A DNA stretch of 64,000 bases from Tritrichomonas musculus (taxonomy: Eukaryota; Parabasalia; Tritrichomonadida; Tritrichomonadidae). A program made the position numbers and the translations under genes. Numbering within the stretch: position 1 is the first letter of the stretch; each line of letters opens with the position of its first letter. Under the pieces are notes generated by a model. The model saw only the letters and a program-made list of their open reading frames with translations. It was not told where the DNA came from and ran no database searches. The stretch is from contig JAPFFF010000013.1 in NCBI GenBank assembly GCA_039105265.1, positions 3,596,001-3,660,000 of the forward strand, written 5' to 3'. Positions 39,295 to 49,700 of this stretch are shown here, one piece after another.

Positions 39295-40881
39295 TTATTC
39301 CCACATATGAGCCAAACGATATCTTGGAAGCTTCTGTATATTTTTACCACTTTTTACTAAATACAATCCATTCTCAAATCCAATAATTTTGTGCTCACCC
39401 GGTTGAATAATACTTCTTCGTTTCAGCATCTTATCTGTTTCATTGTATACTTTAACATTCATACCTTCTTCAATTTTGAATCCAGGACTATTCTTTATGT
39501 TATAATTCTCTTGACATATTCTTCTAACTATATAGTTTTCTAATTCATGGTCATTCTGAACTTGTTGAGGAGATACAGGATATCCGGCATATTTACTTAG
39601 AGTTTGATGAGGGGCATGATTGTATTGGAAAACCAAATCTTCCATAACATTTGGAGTAATCATACCGATTTTCATATTATATGCCATATCTCGTAAAGTA
39701 CGAATTACTCTATCTATAATCCCTAATGATGAATGTAATGGACTTGTTTTATTGGCTAATCTTTGTTCTGACTTCATGAAATCAGGATATGCACCATTCA
39801 CTTGTCTTGGAACTGTTCTAAAAGTAATTCCATTATTAATATAGAATTCTTGAGCTTCTGCTGAATTAAAGGCAGATTCACCATCACCAGAAAGATATCT
39901 AACTACCATTCCCTGGTCTATCAATGCTCGTAACGCATTCAAGTATCTTTTGGATGATTTCTTATCACGTTTACTGAATTTGTTTTCACCTAATTCAATA
40001 TTTGTTAGTTTAACATAAAGGTATCTTGTATTAATATTTATTGCTACAAGATAACAGAGATGATATACCATCATCAAATCAATGATGTAAGAGTCTCTTG
40101 ATGACATTTTATGTAATTGGTATTTTTTGGTATTATCCTTTAATGGGAATGATGATTTGGGTTCGTCGATAGTTTTCATTCTAGAATTAATTTCTAGCAA
40201 CGCTTTAACTTTGTTTGGACTTTTGAAGCCTATAGTACCAGATATAGGAGTTTGTTCAATCTGAATATTATTCTCAGGCTGTTTATAAAATAAGTTTTTA
40301 TATATTTCATAGCATTTCTCATTTGAGTATAATCCTTTCGGCCAATCTTTAATTACTTTAAGAAACTTGTCATATTCAAAGTATTCATCTGGATGTTCTA
40401 TTACGAATTTCTTAATCTTATCAGAAAATGTTTCTTTATGAGCTACTGTTTCATGTAATTCTTTATGAGTTCGTTTATATTCATCTAAATATTCTCTATA
40501 TACTTTTTCTTGGTCAATGTCCATTAAAGCTCTAAAATACTTTAGTCTTCGCGCTTCACCAATTGTTTTCGGTTTACTTGCTCTTGCAATTGTTGCGAAT
40601 AATGAATCTCTGGCATTTCTTATTCTAGATTCCTGTTGATTTCTTTTAAAAGTTTCTTCTTTTGCTTTGACATTATCGCGTAAAATCAAATAATTGAATT
40701 GATAGAATTCGTCAATTGCATTATCACTTGCTTCATCAAAATAGTTTTGGTTATGTTCATCAAGATAGTTATATATTAATGCTTTTACTTCTCTTTCAAA
40801 CGTTTCATAATTGAATTTATCTAAACTGTTTAAAACAGAACCAATAATTTCATTTCGATGTTGATATAAGAATTTATCCAT
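39295..40881 (-). CDS. Polinton retroviral-type integrase
   Basis: 528 residues from an ATG. The N-terminal half is a charged helical region (about 1-260). The catalytic core follows: YIIDLMMVYHL..LVAININTRYLYVKLT (about 270-300), VVRYLSGDGESAFNS (second Asp, about 330-345) and SSLGIIDRVIRTLRDMAYN (motif ending in the catalytic acid region, about 390). NHAPHQTLSKYAGYPVSPQQV is the typical end of the core. The tail, EGMNVKVYNETDKMLKRRS..PGEHKIIGFENGLYLVKS, is an SH3-like or chromo-like beta barrel. It joins element ends to host DNA, which fits the 5-bp CAATA duplication. Convergent with the KilA-N gene, 12 bases apart. Confidence 0.85.
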   Translation of the reverse strand: MDKFLYQHRNEIIGSVLNSLDKFNYETFEREVKALIYNYLDEHNQNYFDEASDNAIDEFYQFNYLILRDNVKAKEETFKRNQQESRIRNARDSLFATIARASKPKTIGEARRLKYFRALMDIDQEKVYREYLDEYKRTHKELHETVAHKETFSDKIKKFVIEHPDEYFEYDKFLKVIKDWPKGLYSNEKCYEIYKNLFYKQPENNIQIEQTPISGTIGFKSPNKVKALLEINSRMKTIDEPKSSFPLKDNTKKYQLHKMSSRDSYIIDLMMVYHLCYLVAININTRYLYVKLTNIELGENKFSKRDKKSSKRYLNALRALIDQGMVVRYLSGDGESAFNSAEAQEFYINNGITFRTVPRQVNGAYPDFMKSEQRLANKTSPLHSSLGIIDRVIRTLRDMAYNMKIGMITPNVMEDLVFQYNHAPHQTLSKYAGYPVSPQQVQNDHELENYIVRRICQENYNIKNSPGFKIEEGMNVKVYNETDKMLKRRSIIQPGEHKIIGFENGLYLVKSGKNIQKLPRYRLAHMWE

Positions 40882-40949
40882 TTATTTAAATATAATTATT
40901 TAACTTTGTTCATTTATAATTCAAAATTTTTCTCATTTAAAAGAATTAA

Positions 40950-41198
40950 ATGACTACATCTAACCAAAAAGACCAACCAAACTTGTTGCATTTACCAACC
41001 AAACCAAAATATAGTAAACGAACATTTGCTACAGAAACATTAAGATTAATTAATTTGAGATTAGGTTATTATAGAAAGGTTTTAAATAACCAAAGTATTA
41101 AGAATGAAAAGAGAATAAAATCTATAAAGGCTAAATACGAACGTGATATGAAAGTTAGAAAGTTATTAAATAAGGCAATAAAGAATCTATATAATTGA
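40950..41198 (+). CDS. Small basic Polinton protein
   Basis: 82 residues from an ATG, with more than 20 Lys/Arg (for example KAKYERDMKVRKLLNKAIK) and no acidic patch. It is helical after residue 25. It could bind nucleic acid inside a particle, by analogy with small core proteins of adenovirus-type virions, but this is inference. It lies 17 bases before the 527-residue gene, on the same strand, so the two may be co-expressed. Confidence 0.55.
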   Translation: MTTSNQKDQPNLLHLPTKPKYSKRTFATETLRLINLRLGYYRKVLNNQSIKNEKRIKSIKAKYERDMKVRKLLNKAIKNLYN

Positions 41199-41215
41199 AT
41201 TATTTTTGAGATTAA

Positions 41216-42799
41216 ATGCCTAGAATAGCTATTAGTAACTTTAGTGGCAAATTAAATGCACAAGACTTAGCACGAATAAACACACGTTTAAACAACGAAC
41301 TTAACGCAGGCTTGGATAATAATCCAAATGGAAGAGGAGCTTGGCGACAATTAGCATCTTCACTTATGAACTTCCTTAATGAATACGAGTTTGCTAATAA
41401 CGAAGGATTTGATGTTAATGATGAAACAATTGGAACTTTTATAAATAGAGTTAAACAAGAAGAAACAGAAGATTTAGTAGATGATGTTATAAATATGACA
41501 GGTAATAATTTAAAAGATACTATAAATATAGGAAATAGCATACCACATAATACTGGTGTTAATATGAATCCTTTAAAAAATTATACTCCTGTAGTTTTCT
41601 CAGATAATACTGACGATTTAATTGAGGATGTTGCAAATATGACAAGTAATAATATAGGAAATAGCATAATACAAAATTCAAACTTTTCTCAATCACAAAT
41701 GCAACAACCACAGCAAATTAATCCTTTAGAGGATTTACTTATTAATACAATATCTGTTCAAGATTTATTGAATATCTATAATAAATATTGTCCAAACCCA
41801 ATATCAATCCAGCAAGTTCAACAAAACTCACAAGGTAACCAAGACTTAGCAAAAGCATATTTATTAAATGAAGTTCTTAAAGCAGCTCGAGATGGATATT
41901 TAGTTAAAGGAATAGGAGGAGGCTTTGGTCATTCAAAAATTGGAATGAATGACTTAATGCATATCATTTTGGATTTACAACGTGATGTTAAAAGAGTCTC
42001 AAATGCAATTTCACCTCAAGGAGCTCAAAAAATGGTTGATAAACATAATGCAGAAAATCCATCAAGCCCATGGACATTGCATACCAATGATATTAATGGA
42101 GATAATATTCCTGATATTATTATTCGAAACAAGAGAGGCGAACCAATGTACGTCAACGGTTATACAACAAAAAAGAGCAACTATCCTTTAGTTTATAACT
42201 ATTATAAAGAACATCCAACAAGAGAATCAAGAAAGAAATATCCACTTTCACAATATAAGAATGACATAATGAATGTTCAATATGTTAATGAAGGGAATGC
42301 TGAATTATGGGGTAATCTCAAAGAAAAATGGAAAAGACCAAAACAATTTGTTAATGACGAAGGTTTAGATTATAATATGAGTGGATATTCATTAAGAGTT
42401 CCTAAGAGACTATCTTCATACCAAAGATTTGTTAAATATGTATTAGGTGAAGTTAAAAATGATGCATTTCAATTTATTTTACAAAATGGCATGATTATTC
42501 CAGACCAAATTAAGTTGAGAGCATTCTCTAAAGCAGCTGGATATTTATGGCGAACTAAGATTTTAGAACCATTATATCGTAAATATCAAGCCAATACAGA
42601 AGGCGATGCAAAGATAATTAAAAAGAAAGCAGCTGGAGAAATTGATAATACAGTTTCAAAAATAATTCATGATTTGCATAATGATGGAGGTGCATCAAGG
42701 AAAAATCTATTAAATGATTTAATCGCTTCAATTACTAATGAAACTATATCTAATTATTCTGGACAATATCAAATGGTAGAACCTCAACTAAGTGAGTAA
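41216..42799 (+). CDS. Putative virion-associated protein of the Polinton
   Basis: 527 residues from an ATG. Residues 1-90 are helical and open with MPRIAISNFSGKLNAQDLAR. Residues about 100-190 are an Asn/Gln-rich linker with a duplicated DLV/IEDV.NMT.NN motif. A folded domain follows with LHTNDINGDNIPDIIIRNKR, EPMYVNGYTTKKSNYP and YYKEHPTRE.RKKYPLSQY, which resembles a conserved Polinton protein of unknown role often found next to the ATPase. The C-terminus is helical. Probably a structural or packaging protein. Confidence 0.55.
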   Translation: MPRIAISNFSGKLNAQDLARINTRLNNELNAGLDNNPNGRGAWRQLASSLMNFLNEYEFANNEGFDVNDETIGTFINRVKQEETEDLVDDVINMTGNNLKDTINIGNSIPHNTGVNMNPLKNYTPVVFSDNTDDLIEDVANMTSNNIGNSIIQNSNFSQSQMQQPQQINPLEDLLINTISVQDLLNIYNKYCPNPISIQQVQQNSQGNQDLAKAYLLNEVLKAARDGYLVKGIGGGFGHSKIGMNDLMHIILDLQRDVKRVSNAISPQGAQKMVDKHNAENPSSPWTLHTNDINGDNIPDIIIRNKRGEPMYVNGYTTKKSNYPLVYNYYKEHPTRESRKKYPLSQYKNDIMNVQYVNEGNAELWGNLKEKWKRPKQFVNDEGLDYNMSGYSLRVPKRLSSYQRFVKYVLGEVKNDAFQFILQNGMIIPDQIKLRAFSKAAGYLWRTKILEPLYRKYQANTEGDAKIIKKKAAGEIDNTVSKIIHDLHNDGGASRKNLLNDLIASITNETISNYSGQYQMVEPQLSE

Positions 42800-43035
42800 G
42801 ATATTTAAGATTATTTTTAGATGAAAACAACAACTTCGACTTCAATAATGGATATGAGCCGGAGATTCGGTGCCCGTCTAGCAGCAAATCTCAGGCCTTA
42901 ACAGGCCCGATTAGCAACTTTCGATTAGATTTCATTCGTGATAAAGTAAATGATACATTAAATGATAACATAGATGAGATTGGTGGTGCATTAATAAATG
43001 ATATCCATCCTGATATAAACATTAAGTACAACAGT

Positions 43036-43734
43036 GTGAATGTCATCGTTGGTAAACAAGGTCAAGGTAAAACTGTTATTGCTTTAGAAGAAATTATCAA
43101 AATAAGTCTAATAAACACGCATCACTTACTTGTCTATATCACAAAGAATGGTGATGAAAATGATAGAAGCTTCCAAGCACTAAAGCATTTAATCAAAATT
43201 CCTCACGTTACAATAAGTGAGAAAGAAGCAAAAGGATTTATTGAAACATTGATATCTGCAAAAAATTTGTATTATCTAATCAAAAGAGAGAATTTAGAAG
43301 ACCAAATAATGGATGACCAAAAATATGCAATGTTTGATGTGCTACATATTAATAATTTTGATAGGGATTATTTACACACTATTGTTTTATTCGATGATAT
43401 AAGTAACAGTAAATTGTTCTCTTCTGAGGAATCTTATTTCAGTCAGCAACTTAGAAGATGTAGGCATACAAATATTACTTACTTCTTATTGATTCAAGGA
43501 TGGAAAGGAATCAAACCTCATATCAAAAATGAAATCACGACATTATTTATCTTTCCATGCTTCAACAAGCAGCAACTACATTACATCTATTCTCAATCAG
43601 CCAGCAATTTACAATTTGATGAATTTTACCAAAAATATTGCCAGCTTCTACAAATTCTTAGAGACAATCCGGATACTCATCCTTATATGATAGTTCAGGT
43701 TAATTCAGGTGGTGAGACCACTGTATGTGTTTGA
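43036..43734 (+). CDS. Polinton genome-packaging ATPase
   Basis: 232 residues from the first ATG; the frame may start a little upstream (about 42900). The Walker A motif is GKQGQGKT (residues 7-14). The Walker B motif is TIVLFDDIS (about 115-123), and a sensor-type segment follows: SQQLRRCRHTNITYFLLIQG. This is the A32/FtsK-HerA type of packaging motor that pumps DNA into the capsids of Polintons, virophages and giant viruses. It is short, as is usual for these elements. It converges on the 43774-44112 gene. Confidence 0.85.
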   Translation: MNVIVGKQGQGKTVIALEEIIKISLINTHHLLVYITKNGDENDRSFQALKHLIKIPHVTISEKEAKGFIETLISAKNLYYLIKRENLEDQIMDDQKYAMFDVLHINNFDRDYLHTIVLFDDISNSKLFSSEESYFSQQLRRCRHTNITYFLLIQGWKGIKPHIKNEITTLFIFPCFNKQQLHYIYSQSASNLQFDEFYQKYCQLLQILRDNPDTHPYMIVQVNSGGETTVCV

Positions 43735-43773
43735 GGGTTCATGCCCGAAACGGTACTTCATACCTGAAGCGCT

Positions 43774-44112
43774 TTATGCTGAACCACTGTATGCGTTTGA
43801 TGAATTCAGGAATTCAATAATTTGATTCACCTTCTCTTTAAGAGTTTCTACATCATTTTTGAGTTTGCTTTCTGAAGGCTTGTTAGGTTCAGGCTGTTCA
43901 GCAGGACCATAATCTTTTTTCAACATCAATATATTTTTGATTCTCGTTATTCTGTATCCTTTAATGTGATACAACTTATTCAATTTGTGGGTTGTCAGTT
44001 TATCTACCTCATCCTTATTCTTAGTATAGAATATATTGAACTCATCTGGGTTTTCAAACTCTTTTGAATAGTTTTTAATAGGTTCAATTATTTTCAATTC
44101 TGTTAAACTCAT
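43774..44112 (-). CDS. Small Polinton protein with coiled-coil tail
   Basis: 112 residues, taking the ATG at 44112 (MSLTELKIIEPI); an upstream ATG at 44133 would add seven hydrophobic residues. The middle (LTTHKLNKLYHIKGYRITRI) looks like a small helix-extension-helix (SAP/HeH-type) fold, a DNA-binding fold. The end is a coiled coil (KLKNDVETLKEKVNQIIEFL). It lies downstream of the next gene on the same strand and convergent with the ATPase. Role unknown. Confidence 0.55.
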   Translation of the reverse strand: MSLTELKIIEPIKNYSKEFENPDEFNIFYTKNKDEVDKLTTHKLNKLYHIKGYRITRIKNILMLKKDYGPAEQPEPNKPSESKLKNDVETLKEKVNQIIEFLNSSNAYSGSA

Positions 44113-44163
44113 TTTGATAGATATTAAAAACAATAAAATACAATTAATTAATTCTAATTTCGT

Positions 44164-44478
44164 TTAAGTGTTGCCTTTTAGCATAGGAATACTAAATGTT
44201 GCTGGATTTATGCTATTTTGTGTATTCAGCTTCGCTGTCTGTCCAACTCGTTGGGCATTCAAAAAGTTATCAAATGCACCAACTGTTGATGATATCCCAT
44301 TTCCTAAATTACCTAAAAACTTCCCTGCATTTCCTCCAATTATTCCTGCCGCTTTGCCTAATCCTGGAGCTACTATCCCAGTTGCTATTTGACCAATTGT
44401 TTGTAACACAGGCAGAGCTTTTCTAAAACCATTTGCTACTTTTTTAGTTATATTCTTAAACCAACTTCCGAAAGCCAT
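44164..44478 (-). CDS. Small amphipathic Gly/Ala-rich protein (pVI-like)
   Basis: 104 residues from an ATG. The N-terminus is a cationic amphipathic helix (FGSWFKNITKKVANGFRKAL, residues 3-22). A Gly/Ala/Ile-rich stretch follows (IGQIATGIVAPGLGKAAGII). This resembles membrane-active minor capsid proteins of adenovirus type (pVI) and similar small proteins in other Polinton-like viruses; the resemblance is compositional only. It sits divergently, 52 bases from the major-capsid gene, fitting a virion component. Confidence 0.5.
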   Translation of the reverse strand: MAFGSWFKNITKKVANGFRKALPVLQTIGQIATGIVAPGLGKAAGIIGGNAGKFLGNLGNGISSTVGAFDNFLNAQRVGQTAKLNTQNSINPATFSIPMLKGNT

Positions 44479-44530
44479 TTAATTTCATTTGAAAGAAAAT
44501 CCCGAATATTGAAATTTTCTTTAGGTGTAA

Positions 44531-46237
44531 ATGACATTTGCAAACGCGGCAACCAAAGGTTTAAGTAATCGTGAAGGTGATTTATATAGATTCTTTCAAG
44601 AACATTTAGCAAATTTAGTTCAAACTAATGGAGGTGACCATTATTTTAACTGGAAAACATTCGAATGTTTTGATTCTAATTGTCCACACCCAGTTCGTAC
44701 CAAATCTTATTTGAGACTTACATCAGAGAACTTCCCAATAACTCAAATGGAAAAATCCTTCATTAGTATTAAGATAAAATTATCAATTAAATTGGATAAA
44801 TGCTTGGTTGGCTTCGAAAACGACTATAAGAAGCTCATTCGAGTATTTGTTGGTCTTAAGAACTCAGCAGAATTCTTTGGAAAGTTAGATACAATCTGTA
44901 ATAACATTATGTGTAAAAACACTCAAGATGAAGCAGTTAGGGAACAATTTGCATACAACTGCTTGAAACCAAGAGCAGAGAAGGCTACAGCAAAATATAG
45001 TCATTCAACATGGGATAATGTTTCATCTTTCTCAGAATCAGTTTGTGGTATATATGTTCCATTATCAGAATTAGCAGATGGATATGAACATTCATTTAAT
45101 ATGGAATTAGTTATACCATACACAGATTTATTAAAGTATCAAGCTTTTATGTTATATCCTAATGCTATTTGCGGTGAAATCAAAGAATTAGTAGAAACAT
45201 CAACTGATGCATTTGTTTGGGCACCAATTTCACCCTCAGTTGTTAAAGATGCTTTAGAAACATGGGAAGGAGATGTAATGAAGATTACATTACCAGATTA
45301 TACAGGATTAACAAACAAATTTACTCAATGCGGAAATGCAGCCAAGATTATATCATCAATTGTGAAAATTGTGAATGATGAAGAAAATGACAACGAAGAA
45401 CCCAAATTTACTTTCGTTCAGGATGATTCAAAATATTCATATGCAGTTCATAATGTTACACTTTCTATCACAAACTGTATTGTTGAGCAGATGAGAACAA
45501 ACATTGCAGGATTTAACGCTAAGCCACAAGTATTAGAACAATTACGTTCCCTTCTTCAAGTACCAATAATTATTCCATCTCAAACACTTGATAGAAGACA
45601 TTTTCCAAATGCTGCTGGTGCTAATGGTATTGATACAACAACTGATATTTCGCTAAATTCTGCAACAAATATTACTGTTGTATTTCCAAAGAATTCAAAT
45701 GATGCAACATGTTTCGATAATATTATGTATGAGAATGTTCAATTATTCGTTAATAAGCATGCTATTCCAGATACTGAATTACAAACAGTAGGTGCTAGAT
45801 TTTATCAATTACAACTTGTCGCTAATGAACTGGATGGACCATTAGAAGCAACTAAAGAATTTGAGAATTCATTTACTGATGCACTTAATGATATGACTGA
45901 AGGTTCTGAAGATTTCGGTAAACGTCGTTCAAATTGTAGAGCAGATGGAACTTCATTTGGTATCAATTTCCAACTTGAAAGAAGCAATGCTGGATATGTT
46001 TTCGATGGAGCAGACTTTGGAACACAGACAGTGCCAATAACTTTCAGAGGTAAACCAATGTTTAAAGGTGTCAATGATACATACTATAATTTCATGACAA
46101 ATGATGATGGAGTTGTTGATACAGCCAGGCACCCGCCTCCCCCTGAACTCTGGATTTGTCAAGATACATATTTCACAATGGATAGTATTAATGGTCTTGT
46201 ATATCATGGTACAAAAATCCCACCAGAGTTATATTAA
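44531..46237 (+). CDS. Polinton major capsid protein candidate
   Basis: 568 residues from an ATG. Beta-rich throughout. The late segment TNITVVFPKNSNDATCFDNI followed by YENVQLFVNKHAIPD matches the second-jelly-roll signature of Polinton and virophage capsids (a strand ending VFP, then NP/NI, then a strand about YP). The N-terminal third (RTKSYLRLTSENFP, EKSFISIKIKLSI) would form the first jelly roll. Length is in the usual 500-650 range. It would build the icosahedral shell. The neighbours (pVI-like gene, small jelly-roll gene) agree. Confidence 0.7.
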   Translation: MTFANAATKGLSNREGDLYRFFQEHLANLVQTNGGDHYFNWKTFECFDSNCPHPVRTKSYLRLTSENFPITQMEKSFISIKIKLSIKLDKCLVGFENDYKKLIRVFVGLKNSAEFFGKLDTICNNIMCKNTQDEAVREQFAYNCLKPRAEKATAKYSHSTWDNVSSFSESVCGIYVPLSELADGYEHSFNMELVIPYTDLLKYQAFMLYPNAICGEIKELVETSTDAFVWAPISPSVVKDALETWEGDVMKITLPDYTGLTNKFTQCGNAAKIISSIVKIVNDEENDNEEPKFTFVQDDSKYSYAVHNVTLSITNCIVEQMRTNIAGFNAKPQVLEQLRSLLQVPIIIPSQTLDRRHFPNAAGANGIDTTTDISLNSATNITVVFPKNSNDATCFDNIMYENVQLFVNKHAIPDTELQTVGARFYQLQLVANELDGPLEATKEFENSFTDALNDMTEGSEDFGKRRSNCRADGTSFGINFQLERSNAGYVFDGADFGTQTVPITFRGKPMFKGVNDTYYNFMTNDDGVVDTARHPPPPELWICQDTYFTMDSINGLVYHGTKIPPELY

Positions 46238-46300
46238 ATATTTTAAACATTTCCAAATTCAAGATTCAATATGATTTAATCTAAAAATATATTTTTACAT

Positions 46301-46660
46301 TCAATATTCTAATAAAAGTTCTAAAACAAATTGTTGTACATTAATTAGATTACCAATTAAGTCAGTAAACCATATCTTAAAGGTATCTTTAGGCTGTGTT
46401 ATTTCGTATTTCTTGTACTTGGTTAATATAGTATTTGTAAAGCAAACGAATGAATCCAAATAATTATCACGTTCAATGAAGGAACAGTGTAACATAACAT
46501 CTCCAACCATTGCATTACTAAATAAGCAACGACAATGGATGACATGGATGAACTTAGGATTATTACTTGATGTGAATTCATGAGGAAATTTTCTTTCATA
46601 ATATTTACTTGGACTATTTCCAGCTCCTTGAACATAAAAGTAAGTTTTTACTGTTGGCAT
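46301..46660 (-). CDS. Minor capsid (single jelly-roll, penton-type) candidate
   Basis: 119 residues from an ATG. Eight or so short beta strands can be traced: TYFYVQG, KFIHVIHCRCLF, GDVMLHCSFI, SFVCFTNTIL, KKYEITQPK, FKIWFTDLIG and FVLELLLEY. The closing strand, ending in a long hydrophobic run, is usual for Polinton penton proteins, which are of this size. It converges on the major-capsid gene (63 bases apart). Assigned by fold pattern and place, so uncertain. Confidence 0.5.
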   Translation of the reverse strand: MPTVKTYFYVQGAGNSPSKYYERKFPHEFTSSNNPKFIHVIHCRCLFSNAMVGDVMLHCSFIERDNYLDSFVCFTNTILTKYKKYEITQPKDTFKIWFTDLIGNLINVQQFVLELLLEY

Positions 46661-46785
46661 TGATTGTTTTACAGGAAAAATAATTTTATTAATAGTAGTT
46701 TTTCAGTATTAGAGTATTGACTTACATCGGTTGGATTAGATTGCATTAGGTAGAAGGCGGAAAATGTTATTTTTCCATTTATCAA

Positions 46786-49700
46786 ATGTCTTATTCAAAA
46801 CAGCAAGTTGATGAAAATACAGATTATAAGGCAGGAAAAGCCATATCTTTAGAAGATAGAATGATTTCAGTAAACTTTGATAATACACTATGTCTAAACT
46901 CAGAAGGAAAACTTTCATGTGTTAGTGCAGGAAGTGGTTCTAGTGGAATAGAATATTCAGAAGGCCCAGGGATTCATATCAACAATCACAAGATAAGCGC
47001 TAACGTTGATGGAATATCAGTTAAAGTAAACCAGGCTGGTGAAATAGAAGCTATAGATAAATCTATAAAATTTAAAGCAGGAGATGGTATATTAATCACC
47101 AGAGGCAATAATGCAATTACTGCTGATATTGACGGAACAAGTATTGTCTTCAATGAATCTAAACAGTTATCAGTAGCCAATGCAGGGAAAGTATATAGGC
47201 CAGGTGATGGTTTAAATGTAAATGGAGATACTTTAAATGTTCAAGTTGACCAAAGCACAATCAAAATAAATAATGATAATCAATTAGCACTAACAATTCC
47301 AAGTATAAATTATAAAGCAGGTGATGGTATTACAATTGATAAAGATGTAATCAAAACAAAGATTGATAATTTAACAATTCAAGCAAATCCAGATGGTGAA
47401 ATTCATGCAGTTGTCCCAACAGCCGGTTCGGCTCTTTCATCTAATTCAAACAAATTCGATGTTAATGTTGATGGCACAACAATCAAAGTAAATGAAAATA
47501 ATCAATTAGAAGCAGTTAATTCTGGTAGTAAAGAATATAAAGCTGGATGGGGAATTGAGATTAATGATGATACAATTAAAACTAGAATTGATGATAATAC
47601 AATGGGATATCTTGATGGTAAGCTTTATGCAATGCCTTATAATGGTGGTAAAGGTGTTTCAGTTTCACGAATCGATAGTACCAATTACGTAAATGTTAAT
47701 ACTGATGATAAAACAATTAGAGTTAATGAAGATAATAAGTTGGAAGCAATTGGTGGAAGTAGTAAATACACAGCAGGTGATGGAATAAGCATAAACGATA
47801 ATACAATTGCAATTAATCAGAATTGGTTTGATATAAGGGATACTAATAATAAAGATGGAACTTTTCAACTAAGGAATATTGGTGACGCCTCGCATCCAGA
47901 TATTCGTTTATGTGCTGTTGAAATAAGACCATTAAACAAAAACCTTACTAGAGATTTCTTTACTCAAACTCTTGGGCTTAACCCTGACTATGAAATGGAT
48001 TTCAATACTTCTATCAGCCAGATGGATATATCGTCAGGCACCGAATCTGAGATTCGTTGCACGGCAGAGCCAGAGATAACCGAACAATTAGGACTTGACT
48101 CCGTTGTGCGACAAAACTACGCCTCTGGTGAATCTAAATATTTATTAACAATTGATGACATACCTAAGTTGAATATAACACAAGATGAAACAGCATTCCT
48201 CCAAATTCATCTACCAGATTATGTTAAAGATAGTAATGGTAAACCAATTGATTCAGTCATTTGCAATGTTAAGAAAGGATTTAATGGATACATTTCAGAT
48301 ATCAATAGAGTTACGTTAAGTGGTGAAAGTATTGACGTTCCAGATGATTTGGTAACATATAACGAAGTAGGATGCGATATAGAGTTCCACAAGATTGCTC
48401 AATTATGTGACCCAACCATTCTTACAACAGAGGGAATGCAAATCAGGATATGTGACAGTGTATTTAAGATACTATTAACTGCTACTTCTTCAGGTGATGG
48501 TAAGTTTACAATGATTGCAGATGAGACATTAGATTCTGGCTTTGATGGACCCAATCAAGCATTTCATTTTAATTACGAGCATCAAAAAGAGTTATTCAAA
48601 GATTCTGTTGTTATACAATTATATAATAACGTATCTGAATATGTTGAAGAAACAATTACATTAAATAACTTCGAGATGAGTTCAGGTTTACCTTCATACA
48701 CCATTCCTCATGTATATAAGATAAATGATAGCTGGGAAGTTGAGAATTTAGAAGGCTATGATAAACCAGGATTGATGACATCACACGACTTGAACATTAA
48801 AGAATTATTGCTAAGAGGTGAATTAATGATTGATATTATATATGATAAAACAAATATCAGAACAGAAAACGTAATTAGATGTAAAGAATTGATTGCAGAT
48901 AATGGGTTTACTCTACATAAATCACCACTAATTTTCTTATATGAACCTAAAGATTTTGGCATTGAAACAATTAATGGTATAGATTACTGGTTCATTGATT
49001 TCGGTTATAAAAATGATAGTGAAGAGTTTAAAGCATTACCAAACGAGCAACCATTTGAGTTCATTGACAGAAAGATTTTTGGTTTAGATTACTGCCTAAA
49101 GAAAAATGGAGGCAACTGGACAGGAAATAATATATATTATCACATCAAAGATGATTACAAGAGTGTGAAGAAACTTGATGTAATTCAATACGTAAGCATT
49201 ATTGTTAGTAAGAATGATAAATTAAAGTTCGTAATGAATGAATGGGGAATGGCAAACATACCACAAGCTTTATATGATAACATGACTCTATCATTTAAGA
49301 ATGGTGATAAAGAAATACATAATATTGAAATTACTAATTATTCAATTCATCAAACTGATTATACATTCGAAGATGATTTATGTGATGTAATAAGGTTCGA
49401 ATTACATGATAAAAATATTGCAGACCATGCTGCTTCAGGTGATGGTAAATTAATTCTTACATTCACGTCTCCTATTAACTCTGAATTAACAAAATCATTT
49501 GAGATTAAAGCAACTTATAATGGAAAAACGAACCAATCAATCTATTCAGATGAAGATTTATACATAAAAGCATTTCAGATAAATAAATACAAACGAATTG
49601 AAAATGATAGCAATAATAGATTACGTGTTTACTTACGTGAAGGATTCTTTTATCAAATACCTGAGGAAGATGTGAAATATAAAGAAGGAACGAATCCATT

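Noticed and set aside
41216-42799. Adenain-type cysteine protease in the Polinton
   Set aside because: No ordered His, Asp/Glu, Gln, Cys motif was seen in this gene or the other Polinton genes. The protease may be absent or unrecognised.
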